DNA of 14,024 nt from Bacillota bacterium (GTDB lineage: Bacteria; Bacillota; Clostridia; Saccharofermentanales; Saccharofermentanaceae), in contig JAEWUD010000009.1 of assembly GCA_023397475.1 (NCBI GenBank), forward strand, positions 1 through 14,024. Direction: 5' to 3'. The position numbers were made by a program, and so were the translations under genes. The notes under the pieces were generated by a model, which worked only from the letters and a program-made list of their open reading frames with translations, made no database searches and had not been told where the DNA came from. Position 1 is the first letter of the stretch. Each line of letters opens with the position of its first letter. Below, in pieces: positions 1 to 7,183 of this stretch.

Positions 1-756
1 CGCCGTTTCACCTCGCAGGTACCGATCGGCCTTCATGAATTCTTCTACCCGTTGATGCAGGCCTATGACTCGGTCGAACTTCGCGCGGACATCGAGCTCG
101 GCGGTACCGATCAGACGTTCAATATTCTGATGGGACGCAACTTGATGCGAGCGATGAATATGGAGCCGCAGGTTGCCTTGTTTGTCCCGATTCTGGAAGG
201 GCTCGACGGTGTGGAGAAGATGAGTAAGAGCCTCGGGAACTACATCGGGGTCAATGAATCCGCGGAGGTTATGTACAAGAAGGTGATGGAGGTTCCGGAT
301 TCTCTGATTGTACGGTACTTCGAACTCGCAACGGATGAACATCCGGATTCCGTGGAAGAGATCCGACGTCGACTCGAAGAAGGAACGAATCCGCGTGACA
401 TCAAGCGAGAACTCGCGCGTACGATCACGTCTTTGTACCACGACCCGGATAGCGTGGAAGAGGCGATCCGCTTCTACGACGCGGCCTTCTCGCGCAAAGC
501 AATTCCGGACAATATTCCGGTACTTACGATCGAATCCAATACTTCGACGCTACTCGATGCAGTTCCACAACTCGTCGCCCAAGGCTTCGCGAAAAGTAAG
601 AGTGAGTTCATTCGTCTCGTCCGTCAGGGTGGTGTTCAACGCGACGGGGAGAGGCTCGAAGAAGACGCGCTTCGCGAAAAGATACCCGAGGAACTTATCC
701 TTCGTATCGGAAAGAAGTGCTTCGTGCGTCTCGTTCAGCCGATGCCTACGCCGTAA
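1..756 (+). CDS. tyrS: Tyrosyl-tRNA synthetase, C-terminal part (5' end outside window)
   Basis: Class I aminoacyl-tRNA synthetase that charges tRNA-Tyr in the cytoplasm. The frame is open from base 1, so the N-terminal Rossmann half with the HIGH-like motif lies outside the window. Visible first is the tyrosine-binding stretch typical of TyrS (LMQAYDSVELRADIELGG, then TDQ). The KMSKS ATP-loop follows at bases 217-231, exactly matching the class I signature. A helical anticodon-recognition region comes next. The last 60 or so residues (about 550-735) look like an S4 RNA-binding domain. The 251 codons seen are about 60 percent of a usual TyrS of roughly 400-430 residues. The stop is TAA. The last 22 bases overlap the end of the convergent PII-like gene. 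Regulation (for example a T-box leader) would lie upstream and cannot be judged. Confidence 0.97.
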   Translation, partial: RRFTSQVPIGLHEFFYPLMQAYDSVELRADIELGGTDQTFNILMGRNLMRAMNMEPQVALFVPILEGLDGVEKMSKSLGNYIGVNESAEVMYKKVMEVPDSLIVRYFELATDEHPDSVEEIRRRLEEGTNPRDIKRELARTITSLYHDPDSVEEAIRFYDAAFSRKAIPDNIPVLTIESNTSTLLDAVPQLVAQGFAKSKSEFIRLVRQGGVQRDGERLEEDALREKIPEELILRIGKKCFVRLVQPMPTP

Positions 757-1412
757 GTCTTATCGACATCGAGAACAAAGAGGATACCCTGCCCAGGCTC
801 GTCAAGGCGAGCCGCCTGACGTACGGCCTCGGCGATGGCAGTCGCGTCCTCCCGGGCGGCGACGATCATGACGACCTCCTTCTCGGGCTCGATCTCCATC
901 GCGAAAAGTTTGCTGGTCTCATGAATGCCTGCGCCGCGCCCGTTGACAACGGTCGCGCCGTGCGCCCCGGCAGACTCGGCCGCCTGAACCACGGTCTCGC
1001 CATCTCCTTTGTTAACGATAACGAATATTGCTTGATGCATAGTTGCTACCTCGTTTTCTCTGTCCTCCTGCGGAATCATTCGACAGTAGGAGGATCCGAT
1101 CAGTTGGTTGACGGATAATGTGAAGGCGATGCCATGGTTCGGCTTATGAAGATGTAGCGCCGTATCGAGTGCTGCCATCGCAGTATCAACAGTGTCATTG
1201 CCGCACACCATCAGGAGAATCTCCTTGTGAGCGTCGGACTCGTCCGTCAGCCAGCCCTTGTGGCAACAACCCATCGATCCATGCCCGAGGAAGATGGTGC
1301 CTCCGGAAATGCCGTTTTTGCGGGCAATGCGTAAGACCTTGCTGCCGCGACCGAATTCGACGATGACAATGAGAAGCTTCCATCGAAGACTAATGGGACA
1401 CATTTCTTGCAA
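735..1412 (-). CDS. Tandem PII-like (GlnB-fold) signalling protein
   Basis: A 225-residue protein made of two PII-like domains. Domain 1 is about residues 12-108 (opens LLIVIVEFGRGSKVLRIARK, closes near HGIAFTLSVNQLIG). Domain 2 is about 125-222 (opens QAIFVIVNKG, closes PGQGILFVLDVDKTYGV). Canonical PII proteins are single-domain, about 112 residues, and trimeric. They bind ATP/ADP and 2-oxoglutarate and control transporters and enzymes. Here the T-loop regions look shortened and I see no equivalent of the uridylylated tyrosine, so the output mechanism probably differs. The TTG at 1412 is preferred because an AGAAAGGGGG ribosome site lies 8 bases upstream. The ATG at 1403 would be too far from it. 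The gene overlaps the end of the DUF1538 gene by 23 bases, implying co-translation. It likely senses nucleotide or nitrogen state for the DUF1538 membrane protein (inference). Confidence 0.85.
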   Translation of the reverse strand: MQEMCPISLRWKLLIVIVEFGRGSKVLRIARKNGISGGTIFLGHGSMGCCHKGWLTDESDAHKEILLMVCGNDTVDTAMAALDTALHLHKPNHGIAFTLSVNQLIGSSYCRMIPQEDRENEVATMHQAIFVIVNKGDGETVVQAAESAGAHGATVVNGRGAGIHETSKLFAMEIEPEKEVVMIVAAREDATAIAEAVRQAARLDEPGQGILFVLDVDKTYGVGIG

Positions 1413-2895
1413 TGGGAACGCCCCCTTTCTTTTGCGCTTTGTAGCGATACAGTAAACCGAGAATCTGTAAGGTGATAACAGGGGTCAGCGCAACCATTGC
1501 GATTACGCCGAATCCGTCGATCAGTACATCCGCCGTGGGGAGAGCACTCGCAGCCCCTTGCGCATAGGCGAGGATGAAGGTCGCGGTCATCGGCCCGGAT
1601 GCGACACCGCCGGAATCGAAGGCGATACCGACGAAGAGTTTCGGACCGATATACATCAGTGCGATCGCAAGGAGATATCCCGGAAGGAGAACATGCCAGA
1701 GTTTGAAGTCCGGCAGGATGATGCGAAGAATAGAGAGGGCGACCGAGGTTCCCACGCCGATACAGAGCGCTGCGAAGACCGCTTTGCGAGGGACGGAACC
1801 GCTCGTTACTGTGTCAATCTGTTCCGTCAGAATATGTACAGCCGGCTCCGCAAGGATGGTAAGAAAGCCTAAAAGAAATCCGATCACGACGAGCATCACC
1901 AGATTGTCCGAACGGACAAATAATGATCCGAGTTCGCGGCCGACATCCATGAATCCGGCGTTGACGCCGGTGAACAGAAAACTGAGACCGATGAGCGTGA
2001 AACCGAAGCCGGAGAGAATGCGTAAGAAGGTCCGTTTCTTCAAACGGAAGATGAATGGTTGTGCGATGAGAAACATCAAAAACAGAGGAGCGATCGCTTT
2101 CGCAGACTCGATGAATTGATCGAGGAATTCCATTGCAAGAAAGACCAGGATGTTCGACTCCCGGATTGTCTGTATCTCGATCGTACCGGATAGTTCTTGC
2201 TTCGGAAGAACGAGCCCTGTCACGAGAACCGCAAGAATTGCCCCTGCGGACGCAACGCCGACAAGCCCGAAGCTATCCTTCTCGGATGCTTTACTATCCT
2301 TCTTTTTCGTCGCGATACCGAGCGCGAGCGCCAGAATGAATGGTACCGTCATCGCACCGGTCGTCGCCCCGGAGGAATCGAAAGAGATCGCGAGAAACTC
2401 CTGACTCGAGAAGATGGAGAGCAACAAGATGACTCCGTAGAGTATCGTCATCAAGATATAGAGAGGAACATTGAAGAGGCTTCGCAGAAGGCCGATCACG
2501 ACCAGGATGGCAATCCCGATCGAAACAATGATTACGAGCGTCCATTTGCCGATCACTTCACCAGTGGCGTGCGCAACCTCATCCGCGAGAATATGAAGAT
2601 CCGGTTCGGCGATGGAGATGAGAAATCCCATGAACAAGCCGGCGCAGATGACAAGAAAGACGCTTCCTTTGCGCAGTAAAACGCCACCGGTCAATTCGCC
2701 GAAAGGGGAGACACTGCGGTCGACACCGACGAGGAAGACCGTGAGCCCGAAGATGATCAAAGGGACACCGAGAAGGAACCGGACGAACAGATTGAACTCA
2801 ATCGGAGCGATCGTCAGAGTGAGAAGAATCACCAGTCCGGAGATCGGGAGGACGGATGTCAGAACCTCTTTGAATTTATCAATGAATATGCGCAA
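1390..2895 (-). CDS. DUF1538 family membrane protein with internal duplication
   Basis: A 501-residue, very hydrophobic protein predicted to sit in the cytoplasmic membrane with roughly a dozen membrane segments. It consists of two homologous halves. The motif AEPxxHIL appears at residues 96-103 and 349-356, and FDS(S/G)G followed by (T/S)G(A/P)MTxxFIL at 172-188 and 426-442. Such paired repeats resemble the inverted- or tandem-repeat design of transporters, and DUF1538 proteins are generally regarded as uncharacterised transporters. The hydrophilic loop around residues 196-210 (KKKDSKASEKD) separates the halves. The TTG start has an exact AAGGAGGT ribosome site 5 bases upstream. The tandem PII-like gene overlaps its 3' end, as expected if a PII protein gates transport in the manner of GlnK and AmtB (inference). 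The substrate is unknown. Confidence 0.88.
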   Translation of the reverse strand: MRIFIDKFKEVLTSVLPISGLVILLTLTIAPIEFNLFVRFLLGVPLIIFGLTVFLVGVDRSVSPFGELTGGVLLRKGSVFLVICAGLFMGFLISIAEPDLHILADEVAHATGEVIGKWTLVIIVSIGIAILVVIGLLRSLFNVPLYILMTILYGVILLLSIFSSQEFLAISFDSSGATTGAMTVPFILALALGIATKKKDSKASEKDSFGLVGVASAGAILAVLVTGLVLPKQELSGTIEIQTIRESNILVFLAMEFLDQFIESAKAIAPLFLMFLIAQPFIFRLKKRTFLRILSGFGFTLIGLSFLFTGVNAGFMDVGRELGSLFVRSDNLVMLVVIGFLLGFLTILAEPAVHILTEQIDTVTSGSVPRKAVFAALCIGVGTSVALSILRIILPDFKLWHVLLPGYLLAIALMYIGPKLFVGIAFDSGGVASGPMTATFILAYAQGAASALPTADVLIDGFGVIAMVALTPVITLQILGLLYRYKAQKKGGVPIARNVSH

Positions 2896-3138
2896 CAGGT
2901 ACCTCCTTACGGACGATCTCGATGGTAAGATTCATATGATCAGCCCGCGTGAAGCTGACGAGAGAATGAATAAGGTTCCACGAGAACGAAGAGGAAGTGT
3001 TCCTACTAAGGTTAACACAACGTGGCTTTTCACGCAAAAAACATAGTAGACTTACGTTGGTAGGGATTCGATGTACCGAACAAATCGCTTCGTGATAAGA
3101 TGAAATAAAAGTGCGTTCTTTCCTTCGGGAGGTAGTGT
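2896..3138. other. Divergent intergenic region between DUF1538 and ANT-VOC genes
   Basis: These 243 bases separate two divergent transcription units and must hold both promoters unless transcripts start further away. No convincing -35/-10 pair was recognised. A gapped inverted repeat, GTGTT (2997-3001) and AACAC (3014-3018), is nested between CCACG (2978-2982) and CGTGG (3021-3025). It could be an operator, but nothing identifies a regulator. The plus-strand gene has its own ribosome site, GGGAGGT, 6 bases before its ATG. Confidence 0.4.
2901..2908 (-). promoter_or_regulatory. Strong ribosome binding site fixing the TTG start of the DUF1538 gene
   Basis: The minus strand reads AAGGAGGT, the full anti-16S complement, with 5 bases to TTG at 2895-2893. 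No in-frame ATG has a comparable site nearby, so this element decides the start. Confidence 0.8.
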
Positions 3139-4440
3139 ATGGATCAACTGGCGAATCGTTGGCTTCCTATTGTGAGACAAATGGCTGAATCGGATGCGAG
3201 TTTTCGATTTGCCATGCTGATCGGATCATACGCGCGTCAAGGCGCACCGGCCGACCCATGGTCCGATCTTGACCTTGTCACGGCCTTTGACGATCCGGAC
3301 CGGAAGTTTGCCGACACCTCGTGGTTGTCGGCATTTGGTGAGACGAAGATCGTCTTCTCGCAGGGTCTTCCGGTGTACCACGGCAGAGAGTGCCGTGCGC
3401 TTTTCGCAGACGGTGCGATGCTCGATGTTGTTATTTTTGGGACAGGCGAGATTGCCGCCGCGTTGTACGATGATGAGATGCTGAAGATCTGTCGCCGCGG
3501 CTATCAGATTCTTGTCGATAAGGATGGAGTTGCTTCGTCACCTTCGTTTGATCCCGAGAAGAAGTTTCCGGCAGAATCGGAGGAGGAGACGGCCCGGCGG
3601 TTTACGAACACCGTGAACTGTTTCTGGTTTCATGTAGTCTGGACGAGAAAGAAGATCCGTCGCGGCGAGATTATGCAGTCGAAGGAATGTCTGGATCGCT
3701 TCATGAAGGATCTACTGTTTGACGTTCTGCGAATGAAGGCAAGTCGCGCGGGCGGTGCGGGAAGCGACATCTGGCATCAGGCCCGATTCTTCGAGCGATG
3801 GGTCGCGGAGGAGGATCTTTGCGATCTGAAGCATGCCTATGCCCACTATGATGTGCCGGATATGGAAGCGGCGCTTGAGCGGACGATGGACCTTTTCGCG
3901 AGAGTTGGCAGGGAAGTCGCGGCGCTTCTATCCGTACCTTATCCGGACGAGGCGGAGTGCTTCGCGAGAATTTCCGGAGAGACTGTAGTCGAACCGGAGC
4001 CGGCCCGAAGACGCGAGATTATCCGACCTTTTCGAGAGACATGCTCTCCGGAATCCTACGCATGCAGAGAGGATGTTCCGCTGCAACCGACGATCCGGTC
4101 GATGTACCTTTGCGTTAAGAACATGGCGCGCGCCGTCGAGTTTTATCGGAATTTTTTGGAGTCTGCGCCGCTTGAGAAGGACGAGATTTACACGGTGTTT
4201 GACGTCGGGGGCTTCCGGCTCGGACTTTTCGCGTACGGGAAGATGGGCGAAGTGCACACCTTCGGGGACAATTGTCTCCCGAGCATCGAGGTGGAGTCGG
4301 AAGATCGGTTTCTGGCGAAATTACAGAGCGTCGAAGTCGTCTACGGACCGAAGCCGATCGGCTGTTATCTTGTGGCGGAATTTCTCGACAGCGAAGGGAA
4401 CCGGCTTGAGTTGACGACGCGCAAAGAGTCTGCGGGATGA
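3139..4440 (+). CDS. Aminoglycoside 6-adenylyltransferase-like protein fused to a VOC domain
   Basis: A 433-residue two-part protein. Residues 1 to about 290 match the ANT(6)/AadE nucleotidyltransferase family. The GS of the nucleotidyltransferase motif is at 29-30, the paired acidic residues are D43 and D45 (SDLDL), and a likely third carboxylate is D96 (MLDVVIF). Family members transfer AMP to the 6-hydroxyl of streptomycin. Residues about 317-430 form a vicinal-oxygen-chelate (glyoxalase/bleomycin-resistance fold) module, recognised by VKNMARAVEFYRNFLE at its start and the final strand NRLELTT. The usual first-strand metal-binding histidine is not evident, so this module may bind rather than catalyse. 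ANT(6) enzymes are usually about 285-300 residues, so the VOC part is an addition. Ribosome site GGGAGGT precedes the ATG by 6 bases. The stop overlaps the DUF1848 start (ATGA). A resistance role is plausible but unproven; the true substrate may be a different small molecule. Confidence 0.85.
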   Translation: MDQLANRWLPIVRQMAESDASFRFAMLIGSYARQGAPADPWSDLDLVTAFDDPDRKFADTSWLSAFGETKIVFSQGLPVYHGRECRALFADGAMLDVVIFGTGEIAAALYDDEMLKICRRGYQILVDKDGVASSPSFDPEKKFPAESEEETARRFTNTVNCFWFHVVWTRKKIRRGEIMQSKECLDRFMKDLLFDVLRMKASRAGGAGSDIWHQARFFERWVAEEDLCDLKHAYAHYDVPDMEAALERTMDLFARVGREVAALLSVPYPDEAECFARISGETVVEPEPARRREIIRPFRETCSPESYACREDVPLQPTIRSMYLCVKNMARAVEFYRNFLESAPLEKDEIYTVFDVGGFRLGLFAYGKMGEVHTFGDNCLPSIEVESEDRFLAKLQSVEVVYGPKPIGCYLVAEFLDSEGNRLELTTRKESAG

Positions 4441-5309
4441 TTATTTCGGCGAGTCGCAGATGTGATATTCCGGCTTTTTATGGGGAGTGGATGGAGAACC
4501 GCATTCGCGAGGGCTATGTTCTGGTCGCAAATCCGAGAAATACGAAGCAGATAAAACGGGTGGATTTACGTCCCGAAACCGTTGATGCGATTGTTTTCTG
4601 GACGAAGAACCCGATTCCGATGCTCCCGCGGCTGGATGCGTTTTCGGCATTCGCTTATGAGTTCCAGTTTACATTAACGCCTTATGGGGTCGATATCGAA
4701 CCGGGTCTTCCGTCGAAGCAGAGGATTCTTATCCCATCATTTCTTCGGTTGTCGGAGCGGATTGGCCCGGATCGCGTCATTTGGAGATATGACCCGATTC
4801 TTCTGAACGAGAAGTACACAGAGGATTATCATGAAGAGGCCTTCGGACGGCTGGCACTAAGCTTGCGAAATGCGACAAAGCGCGTGACGATCAGCTTCAT
4901 TGATACAAAGTACCGGAGTGTGACGCGAAATCTGAACACTTTGGGTTTGAGTGAAATCGATGATGCGATGCGCCTTCGTCTCGCCGGTAAACTCGCGCAA
5001 ATTGCATTCGAAAATCATCTGATCATTGAAGCCTGTGCCGAATCATCCGATCTTACTGCGGTAGGAATACGTCCGGCCCACTGTATCAGTGCGGAACGCA
5101 TCGGCGGTCTCGTCGGTCATCCCCTTACGGTTACTCGGGCCAAAGGACAGCGCCCCGCCTGCGGTTGCTGCGAGAGCATCGACATCGGTACTTACAATAT
5201 GTGTGCGAACGGGTGCCGGTATTGCTACGCGAATTACGCGGCTTCTGTCATCAACGCAAACGTACAGAAACACGAGCCATCCTCGCCGATCATCATCGGG
5301 ACAATGTGA
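4437..5309 (+). CDS. DUF1848 protein with C-terminal CX3CX2C iron-sulfur motif
   Basis: A 290-residue protein matching the DUF1848 family along its whole length. It opens with IISASRRCDIPAFYGEW and has the core motifs FWTKNP (54-59), FQFTLTPYG (77-84) and VIWRYDPILLNE (114-125). The C-terminus is cysteine-rich: C242, C244, C245, then C256-x3-C260-x2-C263 followed by YAN. The last set has the spacing of the radical-SAM 4Fe-4S ligands but lies near the C-terminus rather than the N-terminus. C200 and C206 are further candidate ligands. Length and motifs are normal for the family, whose biochemical function I do not know to be established. The ATG lies within the upstream stop (ATGA, 4-base overlap), so it is translationally coupled to the ANT-VOC gene and probably acts in the same process. 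It ends 26 bases before the convergent GGDEF gene. Confidence 0.88.
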   Translation: MIISASRRCDIPAFYGEWMENRIREGYVLVANPRNTKQIKRVDLRPETVDAIVFWTKNPIPMLPRLDAFSAFAYEFQFTLTPYGVDIEPGLPSKQRILIPSFLRLSERIGPDRVIWRYDPILLNEKYTEDYHEEAFGRLALSLRNATKRVTISFIDTKYRSVTRNLNTLGLSEIDDAMRLRLAGKLAQIAFENHLIIEACAESSDLTAVGIRPAHCISAERIGGLVGHPLTVTRAKGQRPACGCCESIDIGTYNMCANGCRYCYANYAASVINANVQKHEPSSPIIIGTM

Positions 5310-5335
5310 TCGAAACATTGCAAGCGAATCATATT

Positions 5336-6952
5336 TTACTTCTTATTGCGGAACATCGGGAAATACTTCGCGTCATCCTGAAGCAGATGATCTCCGATCA
5401 CCTTATTGATCAGAAATCCATAGAAGGCCGGCGACTGTATGCGTCCCTGCTTCTGCAGTGTTCTCCAGAAAGCGGCGCTTGCCATCAAGGCCTTGTGAAT
5501 CTCACGATGCGCCGGAAGGTCGAGATAACCGGCCTCGTGGAGAATTCTCTCTTCGCTCGCGAAATGATCCGTCAGTAAAGAGAAAAGCTTCTGCAATCTC
5601 TTGGCCTCATCTTCGACATCATGCCGATAGAAGGCCTCCAGCAGTTTCTCGCCGGCAAGAATCAGCGCCTTGTGCTCCCTGTCGATCAGCTTGTTTCCGG
5701 AATCGAAATCACTGCACCACTTTACAATCTCAATTCGCTCGTCCGCCCGGTAGAGCATATCCGCGGTAACCGTGCGATTCCTCCCATTATTCTTGGCAAG
5801 ATACAAGGCGGTATCCGCCCGCGTATACCAACGCTGCAGATCGTCCTCTGCCACTATCTCCGACACGCCGAAGCTCGCGGTTATGTGGCCGACACCTACG
5901 AATTCATGTGCCATGACCGCTTCCCGCATCTTCTCAGCAACGGTGTAAGCGCCGGCCATCCGGGTATTCGGCAGCAACACGACAAATTCCTCTCCGCCGA
6001 CACGAGACACCGAATCCGATGAACGGCTGTGCTCGGTAAGAATCTTGACGAGAGCGGTAAGAACCAGGTCGCCGACCGGATGACCGTATCGGTCATTGAC
6101 ATGTTTAAAATGATCGATGTCGACCATGATCATCGTCGAAACTACGCCGCGCCCCGTGTGGTCCAGGAGGAGACGATTCGCCTCGTGCTCGAAAAACTTC
6201 CGGTTACTTGCGCCGGTCAACGGATCGCAAGTGAACTCCTTCTCCAGACTTACGGACAGGGAGAAAGCTTCTGAGATATCCCGTGCGGACCCGATAATAT
6301 ACGGCGGATACGGAATGGATTTCCACTGCAGATATCGATACTCGCCGCTCTTGGTCCGATAACGGTTGATAAAGTAGGGCAGAGCTTCACCCTCATGCAA
6401 GGTTCGCATAGCTTCGATCGTAGAAGGAAGATCCTCCGGATGAATGAACTCTGCAATTCGAATTCCCTCGACATCCGCGATCTCATATCCGAGAAGCTTC
6501 GTGAACTCGGGATTCACACGAACAAATTTCCCTTCTTCGTCTACGACGCATAGGATATCCAGCGACACAGAGAGGAACACATCAACCGGAAAAGCTCTCT
6601 GTAAATTCGAATTGTCGCGGATCGAGATAGCGATATGACGATCGTCTATTCGAAAAGCATCCAACAGAGCAAAATCTTCCCGCTTATGTGCGAAGAGAGA
6701 AGAGAGGCATCGGCCGTCCTTCGCTGCAGATTCCAGAATAGCCATATATTGCGGCAGAACATGCCAAATCTCGAAAACCCCCTCGATGCCAATCGTGTCA
6801 ACATCAACGACAGTGTTCTCGCGAATCCAGCGGCGCGCAGCGGAGTTCATAGAATCACAACGAAAAACCCAGCCCTCATCGGATTTCCGATCAAGCTCAT
6901 ACATCAATAACGGGAAAGGTGCCGTATCGAAATATTGTGAAGGATTAATCAT
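5336..6952 (-). CDS. PAS-GGDEF diguanylate cyclase with C-terminal bacteriohemerythrin domain
   Basis: A 538-residue predicted soluble signalling protein. Residues about 10-120 form a possible degenerate PAS domain. A clear PAS domain spans about 124-230 (DILCVVDEEGKFVRVNPEF, with GYEIADVEG and FIHPEDLP). The GGDEF domain is about 240-395 with an intact GGEEF active site (319-323). An RxxD inhibitory c-di-GMP site (310-313) lies five residues before it. The C-terminus is a hemerythrin domain with a full di-iron ligand set: H427, H463xxxE467, H482xxxH486 and H522xxxxD527. Diguanylate cyclases make c-di-GMP from GTP; hemerythrin domains bind oxygen or sense redox or NO. Together this predicts an oxygen- or NO-responsive cyclase. 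No transmembrane segment is apparent. ATG at 6952 (GAGGA 10 bases upstream) is chosen over an in-frame TTG at 7000, which lies upstream of the predicted -10 box. It is monocistronic here. Confidence 0.92.
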   Translation of the reverse strand: MINPSQYFDTAPFPLLMYELDRKSDEGWVFRCDSMNSAARRWIRENTVVDVDTIGIEGVFEIWHVLPQYMAILESAAKDGRCLSSLFAHKREDFALLDAFRIDDRHIAISIRDNSNLQRAFPVDVFLSVSLDILCVVDEEGKFVRVNPEFTKLLGYEIADVEGIRIAEFIHPEDLPSTIEAMRTLHEGEALPYFINRYRTKSGEYRYLQWKSIPYPPYIIGSARDISEAFSLSVSLEKEFTCDPLTGASNRKFFEHEANRLLLDHTGRGVVSTMIMVDIDHFKHVNDRYGHPVGDLVLTALVKILTEHSRSSDSVSRVGGEEFVVLLPNTRMAGAYTVAEKMREAVMAHEFVGVGHITASFGVSEIVAEDDLQRWYTRADTALYLAKNNGRNRTVTADMLYRADERIEIVKWCSDFDSGNKLIDREHKALILAGEKLLEAFYRHDVEDEAKRLQKLFSLLTDHFASEERILHEAGYLDLPAHREIHKALMASAAFWRTLQKQGRIQSPAFYGFLINKVIGDHLLQDDAKYFPMFRNKK

Positions 6953-6982
6953 GCGGTGACCATCCTCTCTTGTATTTCTTTC

Positions 6983-6988
6983 ATTATA
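6983..6988 (-). promoter_or_regulatory. -10 element of the GGDEF-hemerythrin gene
   Basis: The minus strand reads TATAAT, a perfect sigma-A -10 hexamer, about 30 bases before the ATG at 6952. The expected -35 position is poor (TTCGTC-like), preceding a T-run. This is a prediction from sequence only. It argues for the 6952 start. Confidence 0.5.
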
Positions 6989-7183
6989 ACCGATCAACAA
7001 AAAAACGACGAACAGGAAGTCTCAAAATGCATCAGAATACGGAAAGCAGACAATCTCTGCCAACTTTGCTACACTACAGGAAAATGAAACGCTCGAAGTA
7101 AAACCGAGACGTACGAACCAAACGAGATCATGGTAAGACGATGCAAGTCGATCGAACCCTCGAGACCATCGGAGGATGATACG

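Noticed and set aside
796..813. Inverted repeat GGCTCG/CGAGCC as a terminator for tyrS
   Set aside because: It lies within the PII-like coding sequence, has no T-run on either side, and encodes normal domain residues.
1558..2679. Several long plus-strand frames opposite the DUF1538 gene
   Set aside because: They are antisense shadows with Arg-rich, low-complexity translations and no ribosome sites; the minus-strand protein has clear repeated family motifs.
6953..7000. N-terminal extension of the GGDEF protein from TTG at 7000
   Set aside because: The extension spans the predicted -10 box and has no ribosome site; the ATG at 6952 has GAGGA upstream.
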